64,000 nt of DNA, from NCBI GenBank assembly GCA_018296165.2, contig JACKQL020000107.1:62001-126000 (forward strand). The letters are read 5' to 3'. The stretch comes from Termitomyces sp. T153 (lineage: Eukaryota > Basidiomycota > Agaricomycetes > Agaricales > Lyophyllaceae). Below, one piece after another: positions 22,900-33,699 of this stretch (positions are counted from its first letter, which is position 1; every line of letters begins with the position of its first letter). The notes beneath the pieces were generated by a model, which made no database searches, was not told the origin of the DNA, and saw only the letters and a program-made list of their open reading frames with translations. Position numbers and translations under genes: made by a program.

Positions 22900-23605
22900 A
22901 TGGCGGAACAGGTGCGTCGACGATGCCCCCGACGACGACGACACTATGCTGAAGCCTTGATTGCAGATTGAAAAGGCTTTCCAGAAGCAGCCCATCTTCC
23001 TGAACACCAAGTCGCGCGGTGGGTTACCTGTGGATATCTGTGAGGGTGTGCTCATGGCAACTTAGGCGGCAAGAAGGCCGGCACCAGGGAGAAGCGGTGG
23101 TACAAGGATGTTGGGCTTGGGTTCAAGACGCCGTCTGAGGCCATCAACGGCACCTACATTGGTGCGTGTGGAGGAGACTAGATAAAAGGATTGATCTGAC
23201 GGGCAACAGACAAAAAGTGCCCGTTCACGGGACAAGTGTCGATCCGGGGGCGCATCCTGACGGGCAAGGTTGTTTCGACGAAAATGAACCGCACGATCAT
23301 CATTCGCCGGGACTACCTGCACTACATCCCGAAATACAGTATGTGGTGCGACTGTGTGGGGAGCGGTGACTGACGGGCACGCAGACCGGTACGAAAAGAG
23401 GCACAAGAACCTTGCGGCGCACCTGTCGCCTGCATTCCGCGTGGAGGTGGGAGACACGGTGACGGTCGGTGCGTAGCGTGACTGTGTGGTGGACCTGTGC
23501 TGACGCTGAGCAGGGCAATGCCGGCCGCTGTCGAAGACGGTGCGATTCAATGTGCTGCGGGTGTCGAAGAGCAAGGCGGCGGGAAAGACGTTTGGGAAGT
23601 TCTAG
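22900..23605 (+). CDS. RPS11: 40S ribosomal protein S11 (uS17)
   Basis: Small-subunit protein of the cytosolic ribosome. The spliced sequence reads [37 protein letters not shown], the uS17 core [18 protein letters not shown] and [31 protein letters not shown] and a C-terminus AAGKTFGKF. The first exon encodes only MAEQ (22900-22911), common in ribosomal protein genes where the intron near the ATG supports expression. Several more introns of about 50 bp follow. The stop TAG is at 23603-23605, only about 130 bp before the phosphatase start. Confidence 0.95.
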
Positions 23606-23736
23606 AGTAGTGTAGCCATGTATGATGAGTAAACAAGCAGCAACAAGAGTGGTTTGCTGCTTTCACGCTGGCGCCTACATTGCTGTCTGTCCTGACCTCG
23701 CGCTTGACGCGGACGCGCGCGCAGTCTCCCCGTCCA

Positions 23737-25113
23737 ATGGGCCAGCAGCCGTCCAAGAAGAAGAGGGGCCCCCGCCACGACGACGACAACGACGACGACG
23801 ACGCCCCCAACGACGTCCACCAGCCCCCGCCGCCCCCGCCCCATCCCTCCCCGCCCCCCGCCGCCCTCGCGTCCCCCAACGCCACCCCGTCCCCGCCCTC
23901 GCCACCCGCCGTCCCCCTCGACATCCCCGCCCAGACCATCCTCTCAAACGTCGCCACCCTCTCCCCCGCCTCCCCCACCCACTCCTCAGACCCGAACAAG
24001 CCCAGGCAGTTCGACGTAAACGACATCATCCAGCGCCTCCTCGACGCGGGCTACACCGGCAAGGTCAGCAAGTCCCTCTGTCTCAAGAACAACGAGATCA
24101 CCGCCATCTGCCTCGCCGCCCGCGACGTCTTCCTCAGCCAGCCCACCCTCGTCGAGCTCTCGCCCCCCGTCAAGATCGTCGGCGACGTCCACGGCCAGTA
24201 TTCCGACCTCATTCGTCTCTTTGAGATGTGCGGCTTCCCTCCCGCCGCCAACTACCTCTTCCTCGGCGACTATGTCGACAGAGGCAAACAGAGCCTCGAA
24301 ACCATCCTCCTCCTTTTGTGCTACAAGATCAAGTATCCAGAGAACTTTTTCCTTCTGCGCGGCAACCACGAATGCGCCAATGTAACCAGAGGTTCGTCCC
24401 TCTTCTCTCCTCATTGTCTGTCTGACCCTATTCTCAGTCTATGGTTTCTACGACGAGTGTAAACGCCGCTGCAACATCAAAACCTGGAAGACCTTCATCG
24501 ACGTCTTCAACTGTCTCCCCATCGCTGCCATCGTGGCCTCCAAGATTTTCTGCGTTCACGGCGGTCTATCCCCTTCCCTTCATTCTATGGACGACATCAA
24601 ACGGATCACACGGCCCACAGACGTCCCTGACTTTGGTCTCCTCAACGACCTCCTATGGTCCGATCCCTCCGACACTGCCCTGGACTGGGAAGATAATGAG
24701 CGCGGAGTGAGCTATTGTTTCGGCAAAGCCATCATCAATGACTTTCTCGTACGCTACGATATGGACCTAATATGTAGGGCACACATGGTCGTCGAAGACG
24801 GGTATGAGTTTTGGAATGACCGGACCCTGGTGACCGTGTTCAGCGCACCCAATTATTGTGGTGGTGAGTTGCTATCTCTGTCCATTCCTCCAAGTCCTCA
24901 ATTGTCCCAGAATTTGACAATTACGGAGCGTGCATGAGGTACATTCCTTCCCTATGTATCCCGCCGGGTGTGACGTTTACTCTATTGTCTAGTGTCTCTG
25001 AAGACCTACTTTGTGCGTTCGAACTCCTCAAACCTTTAGACGGCGCTGCGCTACGTAAAGAGATGACCAAAGCGAAACGGAAAAGGTGTGGTTTGTTCCT
25101 AGTCACCTTCTGA
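23737..25113 (+). CDS. PPZ1: PPZ-type Ser/Thr protein phosphatase (PP1 family)
   Basis: PPZ phosphatases control cation homeostasis and cell integrity in fungi. The catalytic domain has the PPP signatures [33 protein letters not shown], and later [28 protein letters not shown] and [15 protein letters not shown]. The start at 23737 gives [11 protein letters not shown], an N-myristoylation-like MGxxxS end as in PPZ1; an upstream ATG at 23680 is in frame. About 95 Asp/Pro-rich residues precede the phosphatase domain. The last intron is uncertain: read-through ends at 25113 (..[10 protein letters not shown]..). A 45 bp intron with CTGAC branch starting at about 25086 would instead give a tail ending near 25163. 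Confidence 0.88.
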
Positions 25114-25692
25114 CACGTCTCTCACTCGAGGCCGCACAGCCTAATGCAAACAGCAACGTAACAACAACGAAAGATGTATGGAAGAAAGCCGCTTCTCAAG
25201 AAGCACTTTTGATCTTTTGCCATGTCCGTCCCACTGCTTCGAAAGCAGCCAGGTTACTCATTGTCTGGGACAAATCACCACTCTCGCGACCTTTCGCGTT
25301 GTGCGCATTGCGAGCTCAAGAATGGGTCTCTTCCCTTTACACTCTTACTTTCCAACGCCATGGCTTCTGGACTTGTAATCATATTTTTGCTCTCTTTTGA
25401 CGCGCCTTCTTATGACGCTATATCGGGTCTTCATGCATCTTCTGTGTTGCTATCTAACGGCTCCTCGGCTTTCTCTCCTCCCCTCAACTGTCCTTACTTA
25501 TTACATCGTTTCGCGCATCACCATTTAACGCAGTACCCCATAATGCTTTGCGTCTGAAAATTAATACATCTCATTCGCGACACCTGTAGTAGGTCTCTCA
25601 CAGCTTTCCCAATCCTGTTATTTAAGCATCTATACGAGATGCATTCTAGTCTAGCGACATCTATTGTTCCATTAGAAAGATAGGAGGTGACT
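25114..25692. other. region between the phosphatase and the DMT transporter, no gene
   Basis: The two genes converge here. Only short shadow frames are present, with AT-rich 3'-UTR-like DNA near 25555-25690. Confidence 0.4.
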
Positions 25693-27197
25693 TCATGACC
25701 CCCGACTGAACATATCGTACGCCAAGACACTGAATGCAGCCACAATAACACTGCAGCCGAGGAAACTCCATAGGTTCAAGCTCTCAATCCCCACTCCAAA
25801 TACCATCTGTCAAGATACCATCAGCGAGTGTATACATGGCCAGGCAGAACAACCGACATCCGAAATGAAAACCAATACAATTGTGAGCAAGTTCCCAACA
25901 GATGCAATTATAGGCCCCCATATCCCAAGAAGTACCTGAGGGAAGATAATAAGATCGAGTTGAGATCGCAAACTGAATAAACTTGCCATGAACCCAGCGT
26001 TGAAAATCATTCCACTCAATGAAATCCCTGCAATAACCAGAATAGTCTCCATATCCGACGGCAAAATAAAAGGTTCGGCGCCCAAGTAATGTAAAAATGG
26101 GATTGGAAGCCACAAAACGAGAAGAGTGATGAGTCCGATGATGCACGTCAGAAAATTGGCATGAAGACCGAATGGCGGATTAGGCACGCCATTTTGACGA
26201 GTTGTGACGTTGAGAGGGGTCGAATCAGAATGTAATTCCGCTGGATCCCCGTTCGGAAGTCGTTCATACAAATCATCTGACACAACGTCAGGATCGGTCG
26301 ATAGTGCGGCATATTTCTTGTATAGTACTTGATAGAGCCCATAGCCGATAGACGCCACGAGTGTCAACAAGTCACCTGCGAGGGGTCCCGAGGGTTGTGG
26401 CGTTTGTACACTAGACTCCTCGTTTTGATCTGCAATACTGCCCCCGTATACAACTGCAATTACGCCAAGAGTGGCGAGGAGCACAGCTAGGAGGCGTCTT
26501 GGTTCCCATTTGAGTCCGAAGAGCTTCACTGAGATCACATAGGCAAAGAACGCGTTCGTATTCCAGATGGCTTTCGGAAGCGAACGGTGAGAACCAACTA
26601 AGACTGAAGGATAGGAGCTCACCTGTGACATCGCTTACGCTATAGGGGATTATCGGAATGGTGTCGACGCCGGACGAGCTACTAGTAGACTTACGATGCG
26701 AGAGTTATGGCTGTATACCAGAGGAGGGCAGGTAAGGTAAGCCCGAGGGTGCACATCAAGGCCAACCGGAGGAAGGGAAAGAAGGGGAACTTGGTCGGAC
26801 TTGAGGGGGCCAGATGATCTGTGATCAGCAGACAGAGAAGGTCTCTGAGAGAGGCAGCAGAGTATCCTTGGAATAATATGAGGTATAGTGCATGCAGGGG
26901 AAAGATGAGTGCGAAGGACGAATGGACGACATATCTTGTGAAATAAGTGTACAGTCAGTTGAAGCACAGTATGTTAGGAAGATAATACGTTACAAAAGAA
27001 AGAAAGGCTGTCTATACCCAAGTATGGTTTGAACATACTGAAGGAGTAAGTAAGCTAATATTTCTCGAGTCTAAAACTGTCCTCATACAGACCTGGGTCA
27101 GCTCGCTCTGGACCACGAAGGCAAGAAGGATCGCAATGAACAAAACAACGGTGATACTTCCCCCTAGACGTGGAGCGCTCTCTATTCTAGAGGGCAT
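25693..27197 (-). CDS. DMT-superfamily membrane transporter (SLC35F / vacuolar YML018C-like)
   Basis: Multi-pass drug/metabolite transporter family protein; the substrate is unknown. The first helix is GGSITVVLFIAILLAFVVQSE. Next come FFLLL..YVVHSSFALIFPLHA, then LTLPALLWYTAITLAS, the family-typical SDVTAIWNTNAFFAYV, LLAVLLATLGVIAVVYGG and four C-terminal helices. A hydrophilic loop of about 60 residues (DLYERLPNGDPAELHSD) splits the halves. The last intron (50 bp, CTGAT branch, TTGACAG acceptor) joins VFISD to MVFGVGIESLNLWSFLGC, and the frame stops at 25693-25695. Its start lies 141 bp from the divergent bL36m start. Confidence 0.8.
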
Positions 27198-27338
27198 AGA
27201 CGGATAGAGTACTGGTCCTGTCCAGCAGCAGTAGGGGGCAATCGTTCTTCGCAACAGCCCCTGGAAGATGGGAAGTCACGTGATTATTCACTCGAAAATA
27301 CTTGTCCCCTGGAGGACGCTCTGACCTAACACCCCACC

Positions 27339-27639
27339 ATGCTTCGTGCACTCCTCGCCTCTGGGCGACCTCTACTGACACGACTGCGCGTCGCAAGTAT
27401 TCCGCATCCCGCACACCATCCTCATAATGTCGTGTCTATACTTTCTCGGACGCCGGATCTCTCGAGAGGCATGAAAGTGCGGTCGTCCGTCAAAGTTATG
27501 TGTGAGGGATGCAGTATTGTTAAACGCAAGGGAAGGATCTATGTTGTCTGCTCCAAAAACCCCAAACACAAACAGGTACGTCCAAGCAAGCATTTCGCAA
27601 CTGCTCCGTTTCACACAGACTTTCCAGCGGCAAGGATGA
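27339..27639 (+). CDS. RTC6: mitochondrial ribosomal protein bL36m
   Basis: Large-subunit protein of the mitochondrial ribosome, 82 residues. An Arg/Leu-rich presequence ([18 protein letters not shown]) precedes the bL36 domain, which starts [14 protein letters not shown]. The zinc ligands CxxC, C and H are present ([22 protein letters not shown]). Exon 1 is 27339-27575 and the intron ends at 27627. The last exon (27628-27639) encodes only RQG plus stop and completes the universal KHKQRQG end. Reading through the intron would instead give a longer, non-homologous tail, so splicing is preferred. Confidence 0.92.
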
Positions 27640-27721
27640 CCTTTCTCAACTCGCCGCACATATTATCCCGCGGGAAACATTATGAGTTAGAATGTAGAGG
27701 GTATTGATGTGGCAAGATGTC

Positions 27722-28393
27722 CTATAAAGGCCTGGTCCACATCTGGAACTCGTATTGCACTCCTTTTTCTTCCTGCACCCCTTCTGGTACTTTGAATCCT
27801 ACCCACTCTTCTAATTCTCTATGGGATGACTGAGTCCATGGAAGCCCTCTTTCTTCACCCTCCCTGAGGAAGTCTGGCATGAATACATCACAGTCGTCGA
27901 AGTCACTTAGAATGCGCGTGAGCAGAATGCGATCTACAGCTGCCGAGGAGGATGGCTTCAAGGCAAGTGCCTCCGAGTATAGAGAAGCACCTCCAATGAT
28001 GAATGCCTTGTGGTATGACTGAGTGGATGAGTTCAGCCGCCCCAATGCTGAAGCAAGATCATTGTGGAGGTACGATGGGGTATCGTTCGATGATTGACTG
28101 CAACGCGCCCTTGAGTGAACATTGTTAGAAACGAAAGAAAGGAACACGCACAGTACATAGTCCGCGTTTCGACTGGTAACTAGATTCACGCGACCAGACA
28201 AAGGACGGTGTTTTTCTGGGATACTCTCCCATGTGTTTCTGCCCATGAGCACTGCGTTCGTCGTTCCTTCAGGGCCAGCCGTTGTCACTTGGGCAAAGTA
28301 TTTCATTTCCCGCGGAAGACGCCATGGAAGTCCAGCATTCTGACCGATGCTATTAGACTTAGTTGCGGCGACAATGATGGTAAGACGCAACAT
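27722..28393 (-). CDS. DFR1: dihydrofolate reductase
   Basis: Reduces dihydrofolate to tetrahydrofolate with NADPH. The sequence shows LTIIVAATKSNSIGQNAGLPWRLP cut into its usual blocks, MKYFAQVTT, VLMGRNTWESIPEKHRPL, GRVNLVTSRN, FIIGGASLYSEAL and the C-terminal strand YEFQMWTRPL. The start at 28393 (MLRLTII) aligns with family N-termini; an in-frame ATG 42 bp upstream is less likely. One intron splits ADYVL from QSSNDTPSYLH. It converges on bL36m with 82 bp between stop codons. Confidence 0.95.
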   Translation of the reverse strand: MLRLTIIVAATKSNSIGQNAGLPWRLPREMKYFAQVTTAGPEGTTNAVLMGRNTWESIPEKHRPLSGRVNLVTSRNADYVLCVFLSFVSNNVHSRARCSQSSNDTPSYLHNDLASALGRLNSSTQSYHKAFIIGGASLYSEALALKPSSSAAVDRILLTRILSDFDDCDVFMPDFLREGEERGLPWTQSSHRELEEWVGFKVPEGVQEEKGVQYEFQMWTRPL

Positions 28394-28531
28394 GCTATAA
28401 TTGATATATTCCCAAATTAAATTTACTCGCAACATTTACATGCGGAACGATTTGACATGAACACGGCTTGCTTTTGTGGGAAAATCACAAAATCGCTATA
28501 ACACAACATTGACTTAGAGGCAAGGTTGAGA

Positions 28532-29294
28532 TCAGTTCCATTTCTTCCATTCGGAACCCTGAGGTGGCTTAACCTCTACTCGCTCCTTTTTCACCTCATC
28601 CCAATTTGTGCTGAGCGTGGTCCCACCACTCTCTGAGTAACTCTTCATCATCGCGCGCTTGGTATCTTCATCTGCATCTCCGTAGATCTTTTGGAAGAAG
28701 CTATTGAGAGTACTGTCGCCACCAACATTTGGGTCCTCTTCGGTTGTCTTCTCCTTATCACTGCTCAAGATTTCCGTTGTGATACCGTCCCAATTCTTTC
28801 TCGGCTGCACTCGTCGGGTAGTGGTGTCAGACGATGAAGAAGGGGCAGGCTTGGCGAGCGCTAACAATGAAGGTAGGGACTGAGGTACGTTCTTCACACA
28901 TAGAAATAGAACGCAACGTACGATCAGGGCTATCTCCTATGAGGCCTCCCCATCTTCCAGGAATAACTTTGGCCAGTCGAATCTCGACCTTGACTTTCCC
29001 CACAGTATATGTACTGTTAGAAGGATTGATCTGGCCTTTCAAGGGTTCGAGAACAAGACTCTTGTCACCATGTGTGTACGAAAACTAATTCACCTGATTG
29101 GAAGAAGAGACAATAAAGGATCATAGGAGCAGCTCACCTTTCTGTCTTCAAATTTAACATTGACTTGTGTAGGATCTGCGCCACGATCGAAAATAGAGAG
29201 AGTTAGAATCTCATCGGTCTCATAGAATTCATGCCTAAAAAGAGGTTAGCGAATATATGAATAGATAAATTAGAATATACCTTATGGTAGCCAT
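28532..29294 (-). CDS. SGT1-like CS/SGS-domain protein
   Basis: Co-chaperone-like protein of the Sgt1 group, which links Hsp90 to SCF ligases and kinetochore assembly. The N-terminus goes directly into a CS fold (MATIRHEFYETDEILTLSIF, FSYTHGDKSLVLEPL, YTVGKVKVEIRLAKV). A Ser/Thr linker and an SGS region follow (RKNWDGITTEI, LNSFFQKIYGDADEDTKRAM, SYSESGGTTLSTNWDEV) with the end SEWKKWN. The TPR domain of yeast Sgt1 is missing. The first exon encodes only about four codons (29294-29281). It is divergent from the GST-like gene, 170 bp away. Confidence 0.85.
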
Positions 29295-29464
29295 GATGGT
29301 GGTATAGGTTAAAGAAAGATTCGAAGAACAAGACCAACTTAAACCCCATAATTATTGTTTAAATCATTCCAGCAATTTCGATAACCACTCACGTGCTATC
29401 GCATGATGACATCAGGGCGGATGCAATCTCATCTGATCAACAAGTATTGGATCAGTCGTTCACA

Positions 29465-30820
29465 ATGGCGAGTATGGTCCCGAAGGCGGTTCTCTACTAT
29501 GATCCTAAATCTATTTGGTGTGCAGCAGGTATTTTCGTGTATCTTCTCGTTCTCTACGTTCTGACATCCCCTATCAGTTCTCCTGGCGCTGTAAGCCTCC
29601 AAATCCTGAAACTTGATATACACCAAATGAGCCGCTAATTCATCATACTTAGAGAAGAAAAAGGTTACGGTCACGATGAAATTGATAAAAAACAGGTCGA
29701 TCTAGGTAATCTTCATTGAGCGCGTATATCCTCGCTTCAATAACGTTTGTAGCCAGCGGCGGGAACTTCGACCCAACATTTCTTCGTTTGAATCCAAAAG
29801 GTTCGTGCGGCCATATCGTGAAATGTCTTATGATTCTAGAAAGATATGTAGCTACTGTGCCTACACTGGTTGTTCCACTAGATAAAACACTACCAGACGA
29901 CGTCGAAAGTCGTTACAAGGCCCTCACAGAAACAGAGGTCAGGAATCTGTCAGGCTTGCCTCCATCTTCCCCCTTTATAACCAACTCGTACCCTAGTCGA
30001 TCATCGATTTTCTCGATAAATCGCGATCTGCCATGTCGCGCACCCACACGACTTCCTCCGCACCAGCACCGTCACTTCGTCCAGCCACGTTCGCCTTCAG
30101 TACAAAAAGTAAGGCTATAATTGACGCAATTCACTCGGAAGAAGGCAACCCGAATCACTTGACATACGTCAATGCACGTAATGAAACGGCTCTCAGGGCT
30201 TTGGCAGCAGACAGGCTGCCAGGGTTGAGCCGTCAACACAAAGCTTTGGCCAAACATATCTCTGATGCAGACCAGGGAAAGTTGCATGTCTCCGCAAAAA
30301 CAAAGGCCTTCTGGCAAGAGAAAAAGGTCGCAGTGGGGTTGTTGCTGGCTGTATTTGAGAAGAGCAACGAAGGAGATTCAGAGCTAGCCGGAGATGCGCT
30401 TAGCGATAGGCAGCAGTTTTACGCAGAGGCACACAAGTCCTGGGAAGTTGGTCTCAAAGTTGTTCTCGACAAAGTGAACGGTGAAGTGATTGGCCCATTT
30501 TCACTCGGTGAGAGGTTTCATAAGGTGCTGGTGATACGTGGATGACACTAAAAAAAAATACAGGTGATCAACTTTCTCTCGCAGACCTCCACCTAGCAAG
30601 CTGGCTTGCCAGGCTGGTCAAGCTGTCCGGCGGGCTTTATGAGGACAATGGTGACACGGCAATTGCGAAGTTAGAGGCACACGTTGGGGTAGTTACAAAG
30701 GATTTCGAAACCGAGGATGCACAAGGAAAGACGCAGAACCACAGCAAATTAGCTGCATTCTGGGATGCAATGAGGGTTCGGCCGAGCTGGAAGGAAGTGT
30801 ATGGACAGGGACTGTATTGA
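29465..30820 (+). CDS. glutathione S-transferase-like protein
   Basis: GST-fold protein of a basidiomycete subgroup. The N-terminal thioredoxin-like part reads VLYYDPKSIWCAA-VLLALEEKGYG and NPKATVPTLVVPLD. The C-terminal helical domain shows LADLHLASWLARLV and WDAMRVRPSWKEVYG. Early exons were resolved by hand: 29465-29528, a 13 nt micro-exon 29578-29590, then from 29653. A central insert of about 100 residues (Ser/Thr-rich, then Lys-rich) makes it longer than classical GSTs. The substrate is unknown. A stop at 30818-30820 follows YGQGLY. Confidence 0.75.
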
Positions 30821-31010
30821 GGTGAAATTTGTACATTATTTCCCGGGCCGAGAATGGAAATATCTTCCGGTGAACACGTGAGGCCCTCCAAGATTTTGAT
30901 GGATGTAAGGGCGATGTTGAGCAACCGCCGACGTTGGTCAACAACATTCTAGACGGCGGCGAAGGCCTGCGCTTAGAAACGAAACAAACACAAGTTTACA
31001 ACACTCGTAT

Positions 31011-33401
31011 ATGGCATTCAATGCAGCCGGGACGCTGCGGCCAGCAGGCACAAATACGCGGAGACTAGGATCGTCCTTGCTGTACGACTATGACAGCACG
31101 TCGAGCACAGACTCAGACAGGCTCCATGGCAGAACACGACTTGCGGCGGCAGAACCAGACGATCCACCACACCCAGACTTCCTTTACCCTCACCATCACC
31201 TTCAGTCAGGTCATTCATCCATATCTTCAACTGCGACGTCGACACCCATGCCCTCACGATCCACCTCTCCGCATCCCCAATTCTACCCTTTCGATTCCTC
31301 ATTTTCTTGTACGTCTGATAGTGAGAACGAGACTCCTCCGGACTTTCTTCGAAATAGAAATCTCTGGTGGCGAGAAAACCGCCGAAGTTGGTGGTCCGCA
31401 TCCCGTCGGCGGAGAAAACGAGATGGCCGCATTCTAAGATTTCTCAAACGTTGGACACGGCGGCTTATCCGACATCCACTCTTTCCTAGTCAGCCAATTA
31501 CCATCGTGAGTCGACTCTCTCCATGTGCTGCGCTTTCTGACTCCAGACAGGTCCTCTCTCTCATCCTGCTCTCCATCTTCGCCATTTGTCTTACACTTCT
31601 GCTAATCTATATCCTCAATCCTGATAAAGAACCCCTACCATGGAGAGCATATTGTTCCAATCCGTCACTCACGGCAAATTTCGACCCATACCCCCCCTCG
31701 GAGCCATATCCTTTTCATCGTGTCGACGCATCGTCAACAAAGCCTTCACCATTTCCTCCACAAGATCTCGATTCTCTTTCCCCTACAGGTATATTTATTG
31801 GGGTGTTCTCCGTCGACTCTAGCTTCGAGCGACGCATGCTGGTACGGACTACCTGGGCAACACATCAACGGAGCAGGGATGGCGCTGGTGAGGGAGATGA
31901 TGGTATTGGCACATCAAGAACCATCGTCCGCTTTATTTTAGGGCAACCTCGAAAAGATTGGGAACGGCGGATAAAGTTAGAGATGGAAAGTATGTTTGTT
32001 CCCATTTCTCTGACGCCCAAATGCTCATATTTTCGCCAGCCTTCAACGACATCATCATCCTTCCAATGTCAGAAAATATGAATCGTGGAAAAACACACAC
32101 ATTCTTCTCTTGGGCGGCCATCAATGCCTGGGTCCCACCTGTCTACTCTAACATCTCCGTCACCCCGCCCTCATTTTCTTACTCGAATCACACCGCCTCT
32201 CCGCCCGCGTTGGCACCACATGACAGCCCTCACGCCTGGCAGGATCAGTACACGGCTGTACCACAATCCTGGGTTCGTCCCGATTATGTCGTGAAGGCCG
32301 ACGACGACTCCTTCGTCATGCTCGCAGAATTGGAAGCCCGTCTTCGAGTCGAACTTCATACCAAACCGAAATCTTCTCACGGAAGGACGCCAGAGTTTTC
32401 GAGCATGTTGCGAACAGAAACTACTGCATCCTCCCATAACACAACGTTAATTCATCGGGGTCTAGCAGCACAAGACATGTCGGGATCAAACTTGGCCTCA
32501 CCAATTGCACCTCAAGTTGTCGATGATCCTTTGATATATTGGGGTTATCTCGTCACAAATCGTCTTCACAAATTCATGGCTGGGGAACTCTATGCACTTA
32601 GCTGGAGCTTGGTTGATTGGGCTGCGAAGGATCCAGCCGTGAAAGGCGTTACGAAGGGTGCAGAGGACAAGCAGACGGCCAAGTGGATGAAGTTGCATCC
32701 CCGGTCGAGCGAAATCCGATGGGTTAGCGAGCGATGCTGGATTTATGATCATCCAAGATCAGGGACAGTGTATGTTGATTGTCGTCTTTCCTCGTTCTCT
32801 TTCACGCTAAATGCATATCCTCAAAGTTACTCACATGGATTCTTATACCCCTCAGAGGCAACTCGCATCAAACGTAGCATGATGAGCTACATGGACAAAA
32901 CATTCATTGATGCGCTGGAATCTTCGCAAGGTAGTAATTTGCCTTCGGCGCCAGCGGCATGGGCATATTCCACGGTCTCGACTTTTGGTGTGCGGTATGT
33001 ACCGCCTTTACCGGACCTTTCAATACGGCACAGTGTAGAGGCTTTAGTTGAAGGAAGCGACATGTCAATGATACGCGAAGGTAACCTACCAACTACCTCT
33101 GTTGATTCCTTATCGCTCAGTGATGCTGCCAGGGAGCCCAATGACGCCCGATTATGCATGGACACATCGAGAAGGACGGAAAACGCGCTACGAGGGAAAA
33201 CGCGTGGGAGGAACCGTCGTCGTGCACTTCATCAAGAAAAATATCTGGTATCTTGAGACTGCACTAGCATTATTGGATGGCGAGGAGCAATCAGAGTTTG
33301 AAAAGTTCCAGTCGCAGGAGATTGAGAAGGCCCTCGCACGGACACCGACTCAATCACATATGACACGTCGCGCAGCCCGCACGCAGCGCCGTTTGTCATA
33401 G
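31011..33401 (+). CDS. glycosyltransferase family 31 (galactosyltransferase-type), Golgi
   Basis: Type II membrane glycosyltransferase. A cytosolic region of about 165 residues, Ser/Pro-rich then very basic (RSWWSASRRRRKR), precedes one transmembrane helix (VLSLILLSIFAICLTLLLIYIL). The luminal domain has GIFIGVFSVDSSFERRMLVR, TIVRFILGQP, the DxD-type metal site VVKADDDSFVML, FMAGELYALSWSLVDW and WVSERCWIYDHPRSG. Introns interrupt it, for example at about 31506, 31991 and 32771. It ends at 33399-33401 after a Lys/Arg-rich tail. The family adds beta-linked hexoses; the exact acceptor is unknown. Confidence 0.85.
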
Positions 33402-33699
33402 CTATTAGCGTTAATGCCAACTTCATCGTTATTCTACTCTCCTGTCCATCTTTCCAATCCCCGATACCTCACTACATATATTTATTGCGTCTCAAATATA
33501 CCACCGCATCCAACCCAGGGCCACCTGTGAATTGAGAACCCTGATCGTCATATGAGGTGGACTGTCTGCACCAGCTATGCGCTAAACTTATTACTTTCCT
33601 TCAAAGCACCTCGACGCTTCTTAGTTACTACATTTAGTTGTAAAGAAATCCTCCGTCCAGAATTTGTATAAATAAGAAAGGAATACAAAAAATCATAAT
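33402..33699. other. convergent 3' regions, no gene
   Basis: AT-rich spacer between two convergent genes. It contains AATAAGAAAGG and AATACAAAAAATC near 33670, which could serve as polyadenylation signals for either side. Confidence 0.4.

Noticed and set aside
23675..24414. Long minus-strand and alternate-frame open frames across the phosphatase gene
   Set aside because: They arise from extreme C-rich third positions of the real plus-strand exon; the Gly/Arg/Val and Pro/Arg compositions are shadow-like.
27576..27707. Longer read-through C-terminus of bL36m
   Set aside because: Good splice sites and the conserved KHKQRQG end show that this stretch is intron plus 3'UTR.
31018..31401. Minus-strand frame of 127 codons
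   Set aside because: It lies fully opposite the first exon of the GT31 gene and has no conserved pattern.
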